The notes under the pieces were generated by a model. It saw only the letters and a list, made by a program, of their open reading frames with translations, had not been told where the DNA came from and ran no database searches. Below are positions 49,695 through 60,774 of a stretch of DNA of 64,000 bases, piece by piece (the stretch's first letter is position 1; each line of letters starts with the position of its first letter). Origin of the DNA: Membranipora membranacea (Eukaryota; Bryozoa; Gymnolaemata; Cheilostomatida; Membraniporidae); the NCBI GenBank assembly GCA_914767715.1, contig OU612071.1, positions 17,294,948-17,358,947 of the forward strand, read 5' to 3'. The position numbers and the translations under genes were made by a program.

Positions 49695-52600
49695 ATGTCT
49701 GTTAGGCTTTTTTGGTTATTTCTATGCCTGTTCAGCTTCTGCGGTGGAGATCAGCTTAATAAAACGAGCATCATCACAGAGGATAATAACAATGTGGCTA
49801 CCAATCTCTGCTATGGGCTCAAATCTAGTGGAGTAGCAGATATCGTTGTGAAGAACAAGACTATGAAGGTATTATTTCTGTGTATTTTGTGTGGTGATGC
49901 TAATCCATCTGTTCTTTATGACCTTGGCCATGAGCACACTTATGGATGTGTATGTGGTCTTAGCCCCAGGTGTATATGGTCATGGTGTCCGTATTGGTGT
50001 TTTTGGTGTCCACACCGAGTGAATTAGTACTCTATCCTAGTGAATGTGGTGTGCAACACACACTAGGTGGTGGAAATGTCTATCTTGTCTTGTACTATAC
50101 AAATTAGGGCGTTAATTTCATACTATCCACTGACATGTGAACCTTAACATAACATCAATGCGCCACATTTACCATTACTTCAAGTTGTAACGTTATAGTT
50201 GCATCAAGGAGTAAAAGAGTCAATGTGAGTCAATGTGTTGGCTCTGATATGATTGGCTGTTTGGTCGGAAAGAGGGCCAATACCAGGTCACTGTATATAG
50301 CTATTGAGATATAATGAAATTGAAACATAATTAATTTCCGTTTGTTTAATGTCGATAAATATTTTCACGAAGTACCAGCTCACCTGGTATTGGCATCTCC
50401 CTCTTTAAACCTAGGCAATAGATACCAAAGCTATATTTACCTAGGTGGTGTCATGCCATGTTGTTAAGTGTAGCCTCAAATCACCACCCTTAGCTTCGAC
50501 TCTATACTTTAGGTTTGGTGCGATTTGGATTCTCCTGATGGACCATGGATAACCTTTCTCAAGAGATTTGATGGATCGACTGATTTTAACCGGCTGTTTG
50601 ATGAGTATAAGAACGGGTTTGGTGATGTGAATGGCGAGTATTGGCTGGGTAAGCATAACTATTCCCAAAGAATTTTCACCACTGCTTTCGATGGATTTTA
50701 TTTTATCCAGGATGGCAATCCTTCTGTGCCTGGCTGTGTATCGTTGTTAAGGTGTGAAACCAGAATGCTAGATCAACTGAATCAAGACTCAGCTGATCAA
50801 ATTGTAGTTCAATTAAGCGATAGCAATATTTATCTACTCTCTTCAGGATATCCACTCCCGACGACCCATCACCCTTGTGAAAGACAAAAAGGAAACCACT
50901 TTAATATTATAATGTCAATATAGTAGGCGTATGTATAAAGTCTAGATAATATGACGTTGATAAGTCATTTTCTCAAGAATTCTTTGTGTGAGGGAGAATA
51001 AAAAATGAAGTTTCTCTAGACGGTCTGTTGATGTGTCTGATTTTGTCTTCATACATGTTTTTGTTATATGACTTATTTAAAACCCCTTCTCGTACAACAT
51101 TATATACACAAACATACGTTATATTACAGTAAACATAGGATTGAAGATGAAAATAAAGTTTGTGTTTTATTTCATAATGGTAGAATGACCGCTTCTAGTT
51201 TTTAATTTCATATTCTCATATATTTCACAAAGGGTTGGAGAACATTCATTTACTTACTGAAAATGATGAGGCAAAGTTGAGGATTGATATGAAATCTTAT
51301 ATAGCGCCTAGAGGGAAGGGGCTGACCGCGTATGCCCTGTATGATAAATTCAGAGTGGGGGATAAGAACACAGATTATACACTGGAAGAGATAAGCGGTT
51401 ATGGTGGTAGGCTGTTTTAATTTCGATTTGGTTCATAGTTTGTACAAAAATTATAGCTTGGGAAGGCTTGGCACAGCTTCAAGGTTTTCCAAACCTTCAT
51501 TGAAAAATAACTTGTCGACGATATGCTACCCAAGGACTTGTTTAAGGCTTCGCAAGCTGTTAATAGATGAGGACTATGAGTTTCGAAAGGAATAGAACCT
51601 TGATTCTGACCAGCAAATGTTGCCAAAGAAAGTCACTCACAAAAATTAGCCATAAAGGTTTTCATCAGATTTGTTTTGTAGTGTAGTGTTGTCTTTTGTA
51701 TCAGTTGTTATAAGTTTATTACTCTTTGGTAGCATTGTGACTATATTGTGTTAAAGGCACAGCAGGTGATATGGAAACAACTGGAATCTTAAACAGCGGG
51801 GGACCTCATAGGGGAAGGAAGTTCTCAACCAGAGATAGAGACTATGATGACTTACCTGATGCTAACTGCGCAGGTATAACTATATACTGTTGTGCTCAGA
51901 AACCCTTTTTTCACAACACTCCAAACATGCGACTTTAGAGGTGCCATCAGTAAATTGCTGCATTGTAAAACTTTGGGCGTTGTATTCAAACACCTGAGTT
52001 TGAAATCCTTCGTTTGACGAAGAAAAAATTTTGTCCATATAAATGTTTACAGCTGGGACCTAGATCTATATCTTGACCGCAGTCCCACCATGTGATCTCA
52101 AAAATCACTGTGATTTTATGGCATTGAATCTCGGACAGCTTCAATGGTAGTGAAAAGCTCTTCCTATGACAATTGACAACAACTACATCAACATAGCTTC
52201 AGGGGATATCTGCTGCCACAACAGGTCTATTCAGCTTCATACATCATGCATAAGAAAAAAAGTCATGCCGTTGGACGGTGGGCAAGAGTCTGGGGGCTCA
52301 GACTATGCATTGACAGGTGTTGTTTTGTTTTTTAGATGCCTATAATGGTGGATGGTGGTTCAGGAACTGTTATACAGCTTGTCTGACGTGCGGACCATGG
52401 TCAAGTCGCCCCAGACCAGGATTTTCAAAGGCTATGATTTACTTTCCTTTTACTGAGCTCAAGATCGGACTTATCGAGGCTTCGATGAAAGTGAAACTAC
52501 CAAAGATTCTATTAGGTATGAAGTCACAGTTGTTCTGTAAACGTTCTTACTCTTTTAAAGATTTGATTGATTCTCTATAGCTGCTGGAATGAGTGAGCTT

Positions 52601-55233
52601 TGGAATCCTCGTTTAATCAAGATTATAATGAAACTGCTATTCTAGCTGAGTTAGTAGACCTGAAACTGGACTGTCTTGATTAGATTTGTTGGCAGGGAAT
52701 CCACCCCCCCCCCCAAAACCATCAAAGCTTGTAAGCTTAGCATGTAAAATACCATGGGATTTCTCTTAATTTCCACTGATCGTATATATTGACTAGATCC
52801 TCTTATTCGATAGCTAGATAGTATTTCAATACAACGCAATAAATTAACTATAAGACGATTATGTATACCAGCTTTCAGCCTTCAACCCCTGAGAACTAAT
52901 GTGATAAATGATCCTTTCTCATCATATAAATTAATTTATTTTCATAGATAACAGCACCAGAAGAAAACTTGCCTTCAGAGCTCACTATCCAGTGAAGTGC
53001 GCTCAGATCGAAGACTCTGTAACAAGAACAACTCTACAGAGTCTCGCTAACAGTCATTACACTGATATAAAGGATCTGTGTCGGAATGGTTAGTACTTAG
53101 TCTTCTATACCAACTCACGCCAAGTAATTCTTTGGAATTCAAAACGATAGCGTTGTTATGGGATACATCAGTCATGCCAACTAAGCTTTGAACGCTTTGA
53201 GTGAGGGGGCAAGTGAGCCAATAGGTTGGCTGAGATTGGCCAACCTAACAGCAAATCAGATCAGTGCCAAAACATGAGCTAGGGACAAGTGACAGTTTGT
53301 GAAAATTATGTTAAAGTGGAAACATTAATATTTTCATATTGTGCATGATTACTCTCTGTAGGTTAGCTCTACCCTGGGACAAGCAAGAAAATAATATGCT
53401 ATCTATCTAAGGATGCAGACGCAAGATTAATATACGCTATTACTATGTAGAGTAGTAACCCGAAGTTTTACCTGATCTTTCGAAGGAATATAAACTGCAT
53501 TGTGTCTTCTCCTTTGCCAACAGCCGATAGCAAAGCGCAGCATTGAAATATAGTTCTGTTTCTGTCTATCTGTAGATTGTGATAATGAGACAGGAGCTGA
53601 TACCGTCTTACAGTGTGACGGGGACATCCTAACTATAGTCTGGTACACAGACTTACAGTTTACTGGTGATGTAGATGTTATACCTGCAGACCTACATCAG
53701 AGACTAACAAGTAGGCTCGATGCAGCGGGGCCAGGATTTCTCAAAATCGTTGTCATCAACAATAACCCGCCGTAAGTTGATTCAACATTAAATAGTTTAC
53801 TGATTATATCAGATATTATTATTATATTATAAGATATCATTATGTAATAACTATGAAGCCAAATCAGTCTGCCCTAATAAGCGCAGCAGATGACCCTCGG
53901 CACTCAGCATAATAAAATGAGTGTTTCAATGGATTGAACAGTCCAAACTTGCTTTAAATCGAGCTCACCAAAACATAGTTAATAATAATGATAGATTTAC
54001 AATCAATATTTTAAATAGATTAATACTTATTTTACTAATATAACTCTTATAAAAAAAACCTGAAGTATGCGGGAATTCTATAATGGAAAAGAGAAACAGT
54101 GCCGCAAGGTTAAGTTGTCTTCGTTGCAGAGTGAAAAGGTTTAACCCATAGGTATCAAAGTTATTTCTATATCTATGGATTAACCCAATCTCCATTTTAT
54201 GCGGGTTAGGATACCGAGTCTGTTTGGCTCCTGTTAGTTTAAATTCTTAGTAGTGATATTTGGGTTAAGTGTGTTAGTACCTAGTTTATAAGTGTACGAA
54301 AAAGCTCGAGGAAAGTTTGAACCTGGGACTTGATCTCAAGTTTAGCCATTACATGTGATTAGATTGGTGTACAAATCAATTCGAGTAAATTCCAGGCAAA
54401 TGCTGAGCTACAATTGCTACCTCAACAACCTACCCCTATAATAGCTAATGTGTTGGCTCTGATTGGCTGGTTGGAGGGGAGCGCAACTGTCAGGTCAGGT
54501 GGTATGTAACAGCCATCACCTGTCATGTATCAGGTCATGACAGTGACCGTTCTGGCTGTCACTGGAAATGCCATAATAATAAACATTTCTTATTCAATTC
54601 CAGTGGCAGAAATAATAACCTTTTAATAAACATTTATTACATTAATTATGCTCAACTTATGGGCTGTGTCCTGGTATGTGTAGTTACACTTTGCCGTCTT
54701 GATGAGTGTGAGCCAATTAATTATTACTTTGCTATTACCTAGTTTTTGCAATTTAATTGATATCATATGATATCCTATTTTCACATCCTTTTGGTTATAC
54801 TATAAATAAGAGATAGTTTTTACTCAGTTTAGTGTGTGTTGTGTGAGAGAGCAATAAAGATGCTGGTGTGCAATTAAAAGTCTCGTCATTTCGCCCTAGT
54901 AACCGCTCAGTGTGCGGCATAGTGGTTTAGTGCCGTCACAGGTACTCTCATGAAAGTATCTTATGATGTTATAGTGAAAGTTAAAGTTTGTTGAGTTGCG
55001 ACATTTGCGACGTTAGTGGGTTCGAGCTATTGCGACGTTTATAAAATTGCGACGTTTGTGACATTATAAAAACCCCCCTTATGTCATGAACTTTTAATAA
55101 AACAAAGCTACCCTTATTTTGTAGAGTGGTATATCCAACTCAGACTAAGAATGGGCTCCCAGCAGAGATTTATCTCACATCTATCTGCATCAATAATAAA
55201 ATCTATAATGAGAAGTCGGATAGGTGTGAATAA
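49695..55233 (+). CDS. Gene B: secreted fibrinogen-related protein with module X (408 aa)
   Basis: Secreted protein from eight exons: 49695-49868, 50513-50648, 51233-51406, 51757-51873, 52336-52515, 52948-53088, 53576-53771 and 55125-55233. Signal peptide MSVRLFWLFLCLFSFCGG; in the long open frame the only upstream starts are non-ATG. Exons 1-5 have exactly the lengths (174, 136, 174, 117, 180) and phases of gene A exons 1-5 and encode the same fibrinogen-related domain, again with GGWWFRNCYTACLTCGPW. Exons 6-8 have exactly the lengths (141, 196, 109) and phases of the last three exons of gene C and encode module X, with Cys in PVKC, DLC, DCDN, LQCDGD, SIC and RCE at the end. No stalk or membrane segment is present, so the product should be soluble. 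It is a paralogue of A at its 5' half and of C at its 3' half. Likely extracellular recognition; the binding partner is unknown. Confidence 0.88.
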
Positions 55234-55261
55234 TCGACAAAATGTGCCCAGAAAATACTGA

Positions 55262-55360
55262 GGTTTGATCCGTTTGCCTGCATTCGGAGTTGCAACCCCT
55301 TTTTATGGCGTGACCAGTAGAGGAAGAGCAACTCGGAATGCAGACAAACTGGATAAACCA
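55262..55360. mobile_element. Palindromic MITE, family 1, copy e
   Basis: GGTTTGATCCGTTTGCCTGC at the left pairs with GGTTTATCCAGTTTGTCTGC from the right. Both continue into CATTCGGAGTTGC or its near complement. It lies in the probable 3'UTR of gene B. Confidence 0.65.
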
Positions 55361-55410
55361 TGATATAAGTATATACTTCTGTTGTCTGTATTATTCAAAT
55401 AGAAATCTTT

Positions 55411-55416
55411 AATAAA
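55411..55416 (+). terminator. Candidate poly(A) signal of gene B
   Basis: AATAAA 178 bases after the gene B stop. A palindromic MITE copy (55262-55360) lies between, so it would be part of the 3'UTR. Confidence 0.45.
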
Positions 55417-55439
55417 GATAAAACATATCCTGTCAAATG

Positions 55440-57172
55440 TCTATTTTACGCTGTCTTCATGACTCACTTCCCTCACATTACTCAGGCCCATCTTTACTTG
55501 GATTAACCACGATGTATCCTAGCACACAGATATCATGATTTACTATTGCATGTATATCTCTGGTAGATTTAATTAGGGGCTGGAACGTGTTAGGTACGCA
55601 CACTAAATTGACTATAATGATCAGAGATACACAGAGTAACAGTGTAATCTCGATGTCAGTGTGGTAACCTAGAGGGATAAAGAGTCGCCAGCAGGAAAAA
55701 AATTCTAATTAAATTCTAGATAACATTTTACCCTCTTCAATGTAAGTGAGCCTTTTCCGGTAGTTACTGGTCTTTATGCTCTGGCGCCAAGCTGCTTTTA
55801 GTTTGTGACAACTTCTTTTATGTATTAAACTTTGAAGTATGTCTCTTTAAGAGTTTGATACCTTGGGCTAATGAGAACGCAATGTTGCACTAGTTGACAC
55901 CTTTTGTGTTGCTATTCTGTGATATTTATTCGACAGCAAGATAATTGCTACATACAAATATTACCTCTGAGTTCAGACAAATTTCAACAATTTCAACTCA
56001 GTACAATATATTCAAGGTTGGAAAGGCATAGAACAGAAAAAAAAGGTAATATTACTAACAAACATAAAGGAAGGATCTGCAGGTGAGATATAAAATAACA
56101 TTCAGCTGTATTATTATTTGGACTTTTATAACAAAAAAGGTTTTGGCATTTTTCTATCATCACAACCTTTCATGGAATTAAATTTGATATAACCAGCAGA
56201 CTAAGCTTGTTGAAATGTAATAAATGTGAAAGTAAGTTTGTTTATCTCAATTGGAAAAAAAGGTTTAAAGATCAGATAATTGACCATCAAATGCATGCAA
56301 TTCCTAGGCCTCTTTTAAAAACTCAGATAACGTAACGTAATGGTGATTCATTTTACTACATAAACAGGTAGCTCTTATTACCGTGGAGGGATGAAAACAA
56401 AACTGGATTTAGTGTTAAATTGTCAAATCTCTGGAGTCAAATGCTGGTGTTAATTCTATTTGAAAAGATCCATAACTCTTCCATAATATGATTTAATAAA
56501 ATTGGGTTTTCAGATTTGGGAACATTCAATAAGTACAATAACAAAAATGCGAGCTAAACGATAAAGGGGTCAATTAAATCTCATCGTTTGAACTAAAAAT
56601 AACTCTCAGATCTAATTTCATAAGATTCTATATTCCCTTATATTAAAATGGGTGTTTTTATTCAGGCTGACCCGTGGTATCGTGCATAGCTTCTACATAC
56701 AAATTAAAAAATAATTTCATGAATAACATGCTATTTGCTTAAAACAGCCTTTTTTTAAATCTCAATTCAGCCAATCGCAAGGCTTAGATCTGAGTGAAAG
56801 TTTCAAAACACAAATAAAACATGTTCTAAGTCCACCTGCCGAAGACGGCATCAGCATACCCATACCCGACTTATATAGAATTCAAGTGCCTCACTCAATG
56901 ATTGCGGGGGGGGGGGTCTTTCAATTAAAGTCAAAGCCACAATCTGATAGCACACCAACTCACTTACTCGTACCCAAATTGCTCACTCATCGAAGGAACT
57001 ATAAACATTCTGAGCAATTTGGAAAGAATTTGTCTATTTGAAAGGCCAAGCAAGTGATAATCTTGTTGAGCGAAGTGACAGCGATAATTTGCTTTCAAAA
57101 GCATTGCTAATTTTTTATGAAAGATCCCCAAGTTTACCCGTTTGCTGGGATCAGTTAACCCGTGTTCAGATA
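55440..57172. other. Intergenic region downstream of gene B
   Basis: No gene recognised. AT-rich unique sequence with an 8-bp G-run near 56906. It probably includes the 3'UTR of the minus-strand gene ending at 57173. Confidence 0.45.
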
Positions 57173-57958
57173 TCAGTTGACCCTTGATTGTTTCCCGGGA
57201 TCAGGTCTGCCGTGTAGTAATCCTGTTATGAAGTCTCTATCAATGTTCATCATGGGCATCTCAAACATGAGAGAGAAGATGAAGGCCAAACTGTAGCTAG
57301 CCACCATATACTGAAGGTATGTCCCAATCTGTCAAATAACAACCAGATAACAACTAGATAACAACTAAATAACAACTAAACGACAACCAAATAACAACCA
57401 AATAACAACTACATAACAACAAGATGACAACCCAATAACAACCCGATAACAATCATGTATTCACAGTATATGTAGTTAAAGTGAAATTAGAGCGACCTAA
57501 AACGTTACATACATTTCATGTGCTTACAATGTATTTACTAGGACCTATTATGTTTACTCCCTTAACTTACAATGAACTTACAGTGACCTACAAAATTTAT
57601 TATTTTTCTTCCGATTTACCTACAGTAACCTATAATATTCACTATATTTACTTTTGATGTACTTACAGGGACCTATAATTTCTTCTTCAATGTCTACGCA
57701 GGGACCTATAAGATTTACCATATCAAGTTTTGTTGTACTTACAGGGACATATAATAAATACTACATGTACTTACAATGTACCTACAGTGACCTATAAGAT
57801 TTACTATATACTTACGATGACAGAGTTAGTATAGTAGGTGAGATTATGAGCAGTAAAGTTAATCACCGACATCACTGCAGGGTGTAGAAGGTAAGCACAG
57901 TAAGTGAGTCTGCTGACTGGTATAAACCCTCTCCATGATAACAACTCATTTACCCATC
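57173..57958 (-). CDS. NRF-6-like acyltransferase 3 membrane protein, last two exons only
   Basis: Two minus-strand exons, 57816-57958 (enters in phase 1, leaves in phase 0 at GTAAGT) and 57173-57328 (ends TGA), give about 100 residues of the C-terminus. They read GWVNELLSWRGFIPVSRLTY, CAYLLHPAVMSVI, then IGTYLQYMVASYSLAFIFSL and MFEMPMMNIDRDFITG. This matches the end of the nose-resistant-to-fluoxetine (nrf-6) type acyltransferase-3 family: a loop before a helix with SRLTYxAYLLHP, then a last helix ending in FE-P. These are multi-pass membrane proteins linked in C. elegans to lipid and drug transport. I found no upstream exons between 57959 and 60240, nor convincingly to 64000. Either they are too short to see, the gene continues past the window with the plus-strand gene at 60775 nested in an intron, or this is a fragment. 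A TTTATT at 56657 could be the poly(A) signal. Confidence 0.75.
57345..57450. repeat. AACAAC-type short tandem repeat
   Basis: About ten imperfect copies of a 10-base unit like ATAACAACTA, in the intron between the two NRF-like exons. Confidence 0.6.
57530..57815. repeat. Degenerate minisatellite carrying repeated donor-like sites
   Basis: Imperfect units with TACTTACAGGGACCTATAA and TTTACTATAT. Exact ACTTAC (GTAAGT on the minus strand) occurs at 57565, 57576, 57661, 57737, 57769 and 57810; the last is the donor of the NRF-like exon. Confidence 0.6.
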
Positions 57959-60238
57959 CTGTCATAATATGAATAATAATGATTATGCTGCGATGCCTGG
58001 CACACAAGCCGCAGACTTAATGTGACAGTCCTACTAGGCCATGTTTGGTATGGTCTTAAAGATCTCAGGCTGAAAAGTCATCAGGTCATATGAAATAAAA
58101 CAGCCTGTGAACCTAATAGCAGTAAAACTGCTGCAAAGTCTGAAAATTGGGATCATAGTGGATCATAGTGGTTTATTGCCTCCCCCTGATCACTATGATC
58201 CTTGCTAAAATAATTGAAAATAAACTAATTGCTATTTTCTACAATTTTCATTTTAAAATTTTTTTTATATGCTCTATGAACTCACAATATTTGATTTACT
58301 GAGGTAACATTCCACTTTCCTAATAGGACTGACCCTTTAAAAACTAAATAATAAAGGGTACAGTTTGGGTTCTTTGCTCTATATTGTCAATCTGGTTATA
58401 AAATTTGTTGTGTTGTTTCCCTGACAACAGCTGTATCCGTTTGTCCAAATACAGTGGAATGCACCAATAAGAGTATTATGCAACCAATCTCTCTAGGGCT
58501 TCAGTAAGGTCGCACTTTTACAGCCATGGTTTCTAATCTAGGCTCGGTGTGGGTTGATAATAATGTCACAGAGTTGGCCCAATTATTGTTGATATAAAGC
58601 GATAACCCGCCACCTTTTTGTCTTTCCTGATTGGTCAGCTTGTCTATCAGAGCTAACTAATGTGTAATGGTCAGTACTAAGTTTGAGTTTTCTTAGAAAT
58701 TAACCATGTTATGACCCACAACTAAAGTTCCTTGTGTCCTACAGTGGCCCGGTGTTATTGATAAGAGAGTTGATAAAATCTAGAGCGAAGCTGGAAAATA
58801 GATAAAAAACAGTAACAAAGATTGACTAAAACTGCTTGGAATTCATATAAAAACACATTCACTGCGTGGACTAAAATTCAACGGCAAAATGTCCACAACG
58901 TTACAACAGTGCAATGTAACCTCACTGTGGTAGAAATCTCAGCCTCGCTTTTGAGGCTTGACTTTAGCAGGGTTAGTGGGCAGCAGGTTTGACCATCTCA
59001 CTGACTGTTGAGTTGCACATACTATATCTCATATAGTAGGCTATAGTCAAATCTCAAGTTAAGAAATTGCGATATAATTGAGAATGTTCATATGTTGACT
59101 GATAATGTACTTTTGTGGTCTTGATTGTATTGATTCACCTTAACATTAAAACTTCCTCATACAATGACATAATTTTCGAAAATAACTGCATTTCGACATG
59201 CCTTTTAAAATTCCTTGTCCATGTCATTAAGTGGTCTGATGCATGACAAACAAGTGAAGACAAAGGGCATCCGATGCCTGGCATAGCTGTAATGCATACT
59301 TTGATTACATTTGTGACTCAGATTCACCAAACTTTCTAGCTTTAAACATTTTTAACCCCGTTGACGGTTGTTTGAGTGATTAATTCTCACCCGCTGAGTG
59401 ATAGATTTGAGCTGAGATTTCTGTTTCCCTAACTTAATTAAGTCAGTGTAACATTTGTCCAGAAACTGAATATTCAGCTCTATATATCTCCTATTTGGGG
59501 GGATAACCAGCTAAATAAGTACCCAAGGCACCAGGAAAATAACCCTGGTTCATGTTCAAAGGCCGGGTAATAAGACGATTGAGTAACGAATAGACAAAGG
59601 GTGCATACAGGTCTTGAGGACGACAAATATAATCTACATAGTTTTACCAGGGTCACCAAGATCAAGTATATCACAAGTCCCAAATGTTGTTATAAATATG
59701 CCTAGACTAGGGCAAAAATAGCACAGAGTTTCTGATTCTTTATCGGAGACAAACTTTCCAGTTTGTAATGGGACTCATCCGTGAACTGTTATATGTGATG
59801 TTAAACCTTATATGTATTATTTTGAGAGAAGCGAGATACAGTCTCTCTGGAGCTAAATTTCTCAACCAGACATAAAAAATTGGTGAGGTAATAAAGCAAC
59901 CATGGACACGATGCTATACCCCATTGCTTCTCAATAACATGTTTTATGACAAATTTCCTAGAAAGACTTTATATGTTGCAACATGTATATGTCATTGTTA
60001 GATAACTTAGCTGTTAAACAATCATGGGAAAAAGATTAGACAATACAATATGATAACTCATGTTGCAATGTGCCCCACTTTTTTCTCGATAAGAGCTGTC
60101 ATAAGCCCATAAACCCATAAACCGATAATAAAAGACAGCATTGTTTCCTCAGAGATAACGGTAGCGTTATCGATGGACCGATATTTTTTGAATGGAAAGC
60201 AAACAATATTGACACCTAACTTCCTCTTTAAAGACTGA
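57959..60238. other. Region between NRF-like exons and the cupin gene
   Basis: I see no exon I can support, though upstream exons of the minus-strand NRF-like gene are expected here. A 45-bp stretch at about 58040-58085 resembles 38755-38800 (shared core TTAAAGATCTCAGGCT), a dispersed repeat. Confidence 0.4.
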
Positions 60239-60245
60239 TATAAAT
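60239..60245 (+). promoter_or_regulatory. Candidate TATA box of the cupin gene
   Basis: TATAAAT about 30 bases before a plausible start region (around 60270), and 100 bases before a consensus donor that would end the leader exon. Confidence 0.4.
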
Positions 60246-60269
60246 ATCTGCCCGACACTACCCTGAAGC

Positions 60270-60345
60270 TCATTCGACACTTCATTGGAGGTTTAGTAGC
60301 AGTCTACTTGGAACTCTTTGAATCCTGTTCTCAAAGAAAATAACG
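60270..60345 (+). other. Putative 5' non-coding exon of the cupin gene
   Basis: A strong donor (ACG|GTAAGT) follows 60345, and the coding exon opens with ATG directly after an acceptor (TTGCAG, 60769-60774). Together they imply an intron of 429 bp within the 5'UTR. The left edge is estimated from the TATA position. Confidence 0.5.
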
Positions 60346-60774
60346 GTAAGTTATATTGTCAGTAATATTATACACTTTTGATTTTGGCAGATAAATAAGG
60401 TCTGTAGGATATAGCTAACTGAGATGTTATTGGAACGAAATGATGCCAACTTTTTGAAACACAGCTGGTTTGTGATTCATACACATTTTCCTTCAATATT
60501 GTTAAATGTATGTATGTATAGGTTTATCGGTGATAGGGTTTGGATTGTAAATAGTTACTGTTCTCTTAAGCAGCAGACCATTCACCATTCATAGATCTGC
60601 AAAGTAATTGAATTTTAAATGGTGCGCTCAACTTTTGCTCGTCAAATTTGGAGAGATACGATCGTCTACTTACTATGTAATGGTCATATCTGTTGTTTCA
60701 TTTATAAGAATTCTTATTTGTTGTAAACATAAACCTATGCTATAAAGTTTGTGTGATTTATTCTTAAATTGCAG

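Noticed and set aside
57345-57450. CRISPR-like array
   Set aside because: The units are contiguous 10-base repeats without spacers, in an animal intron.
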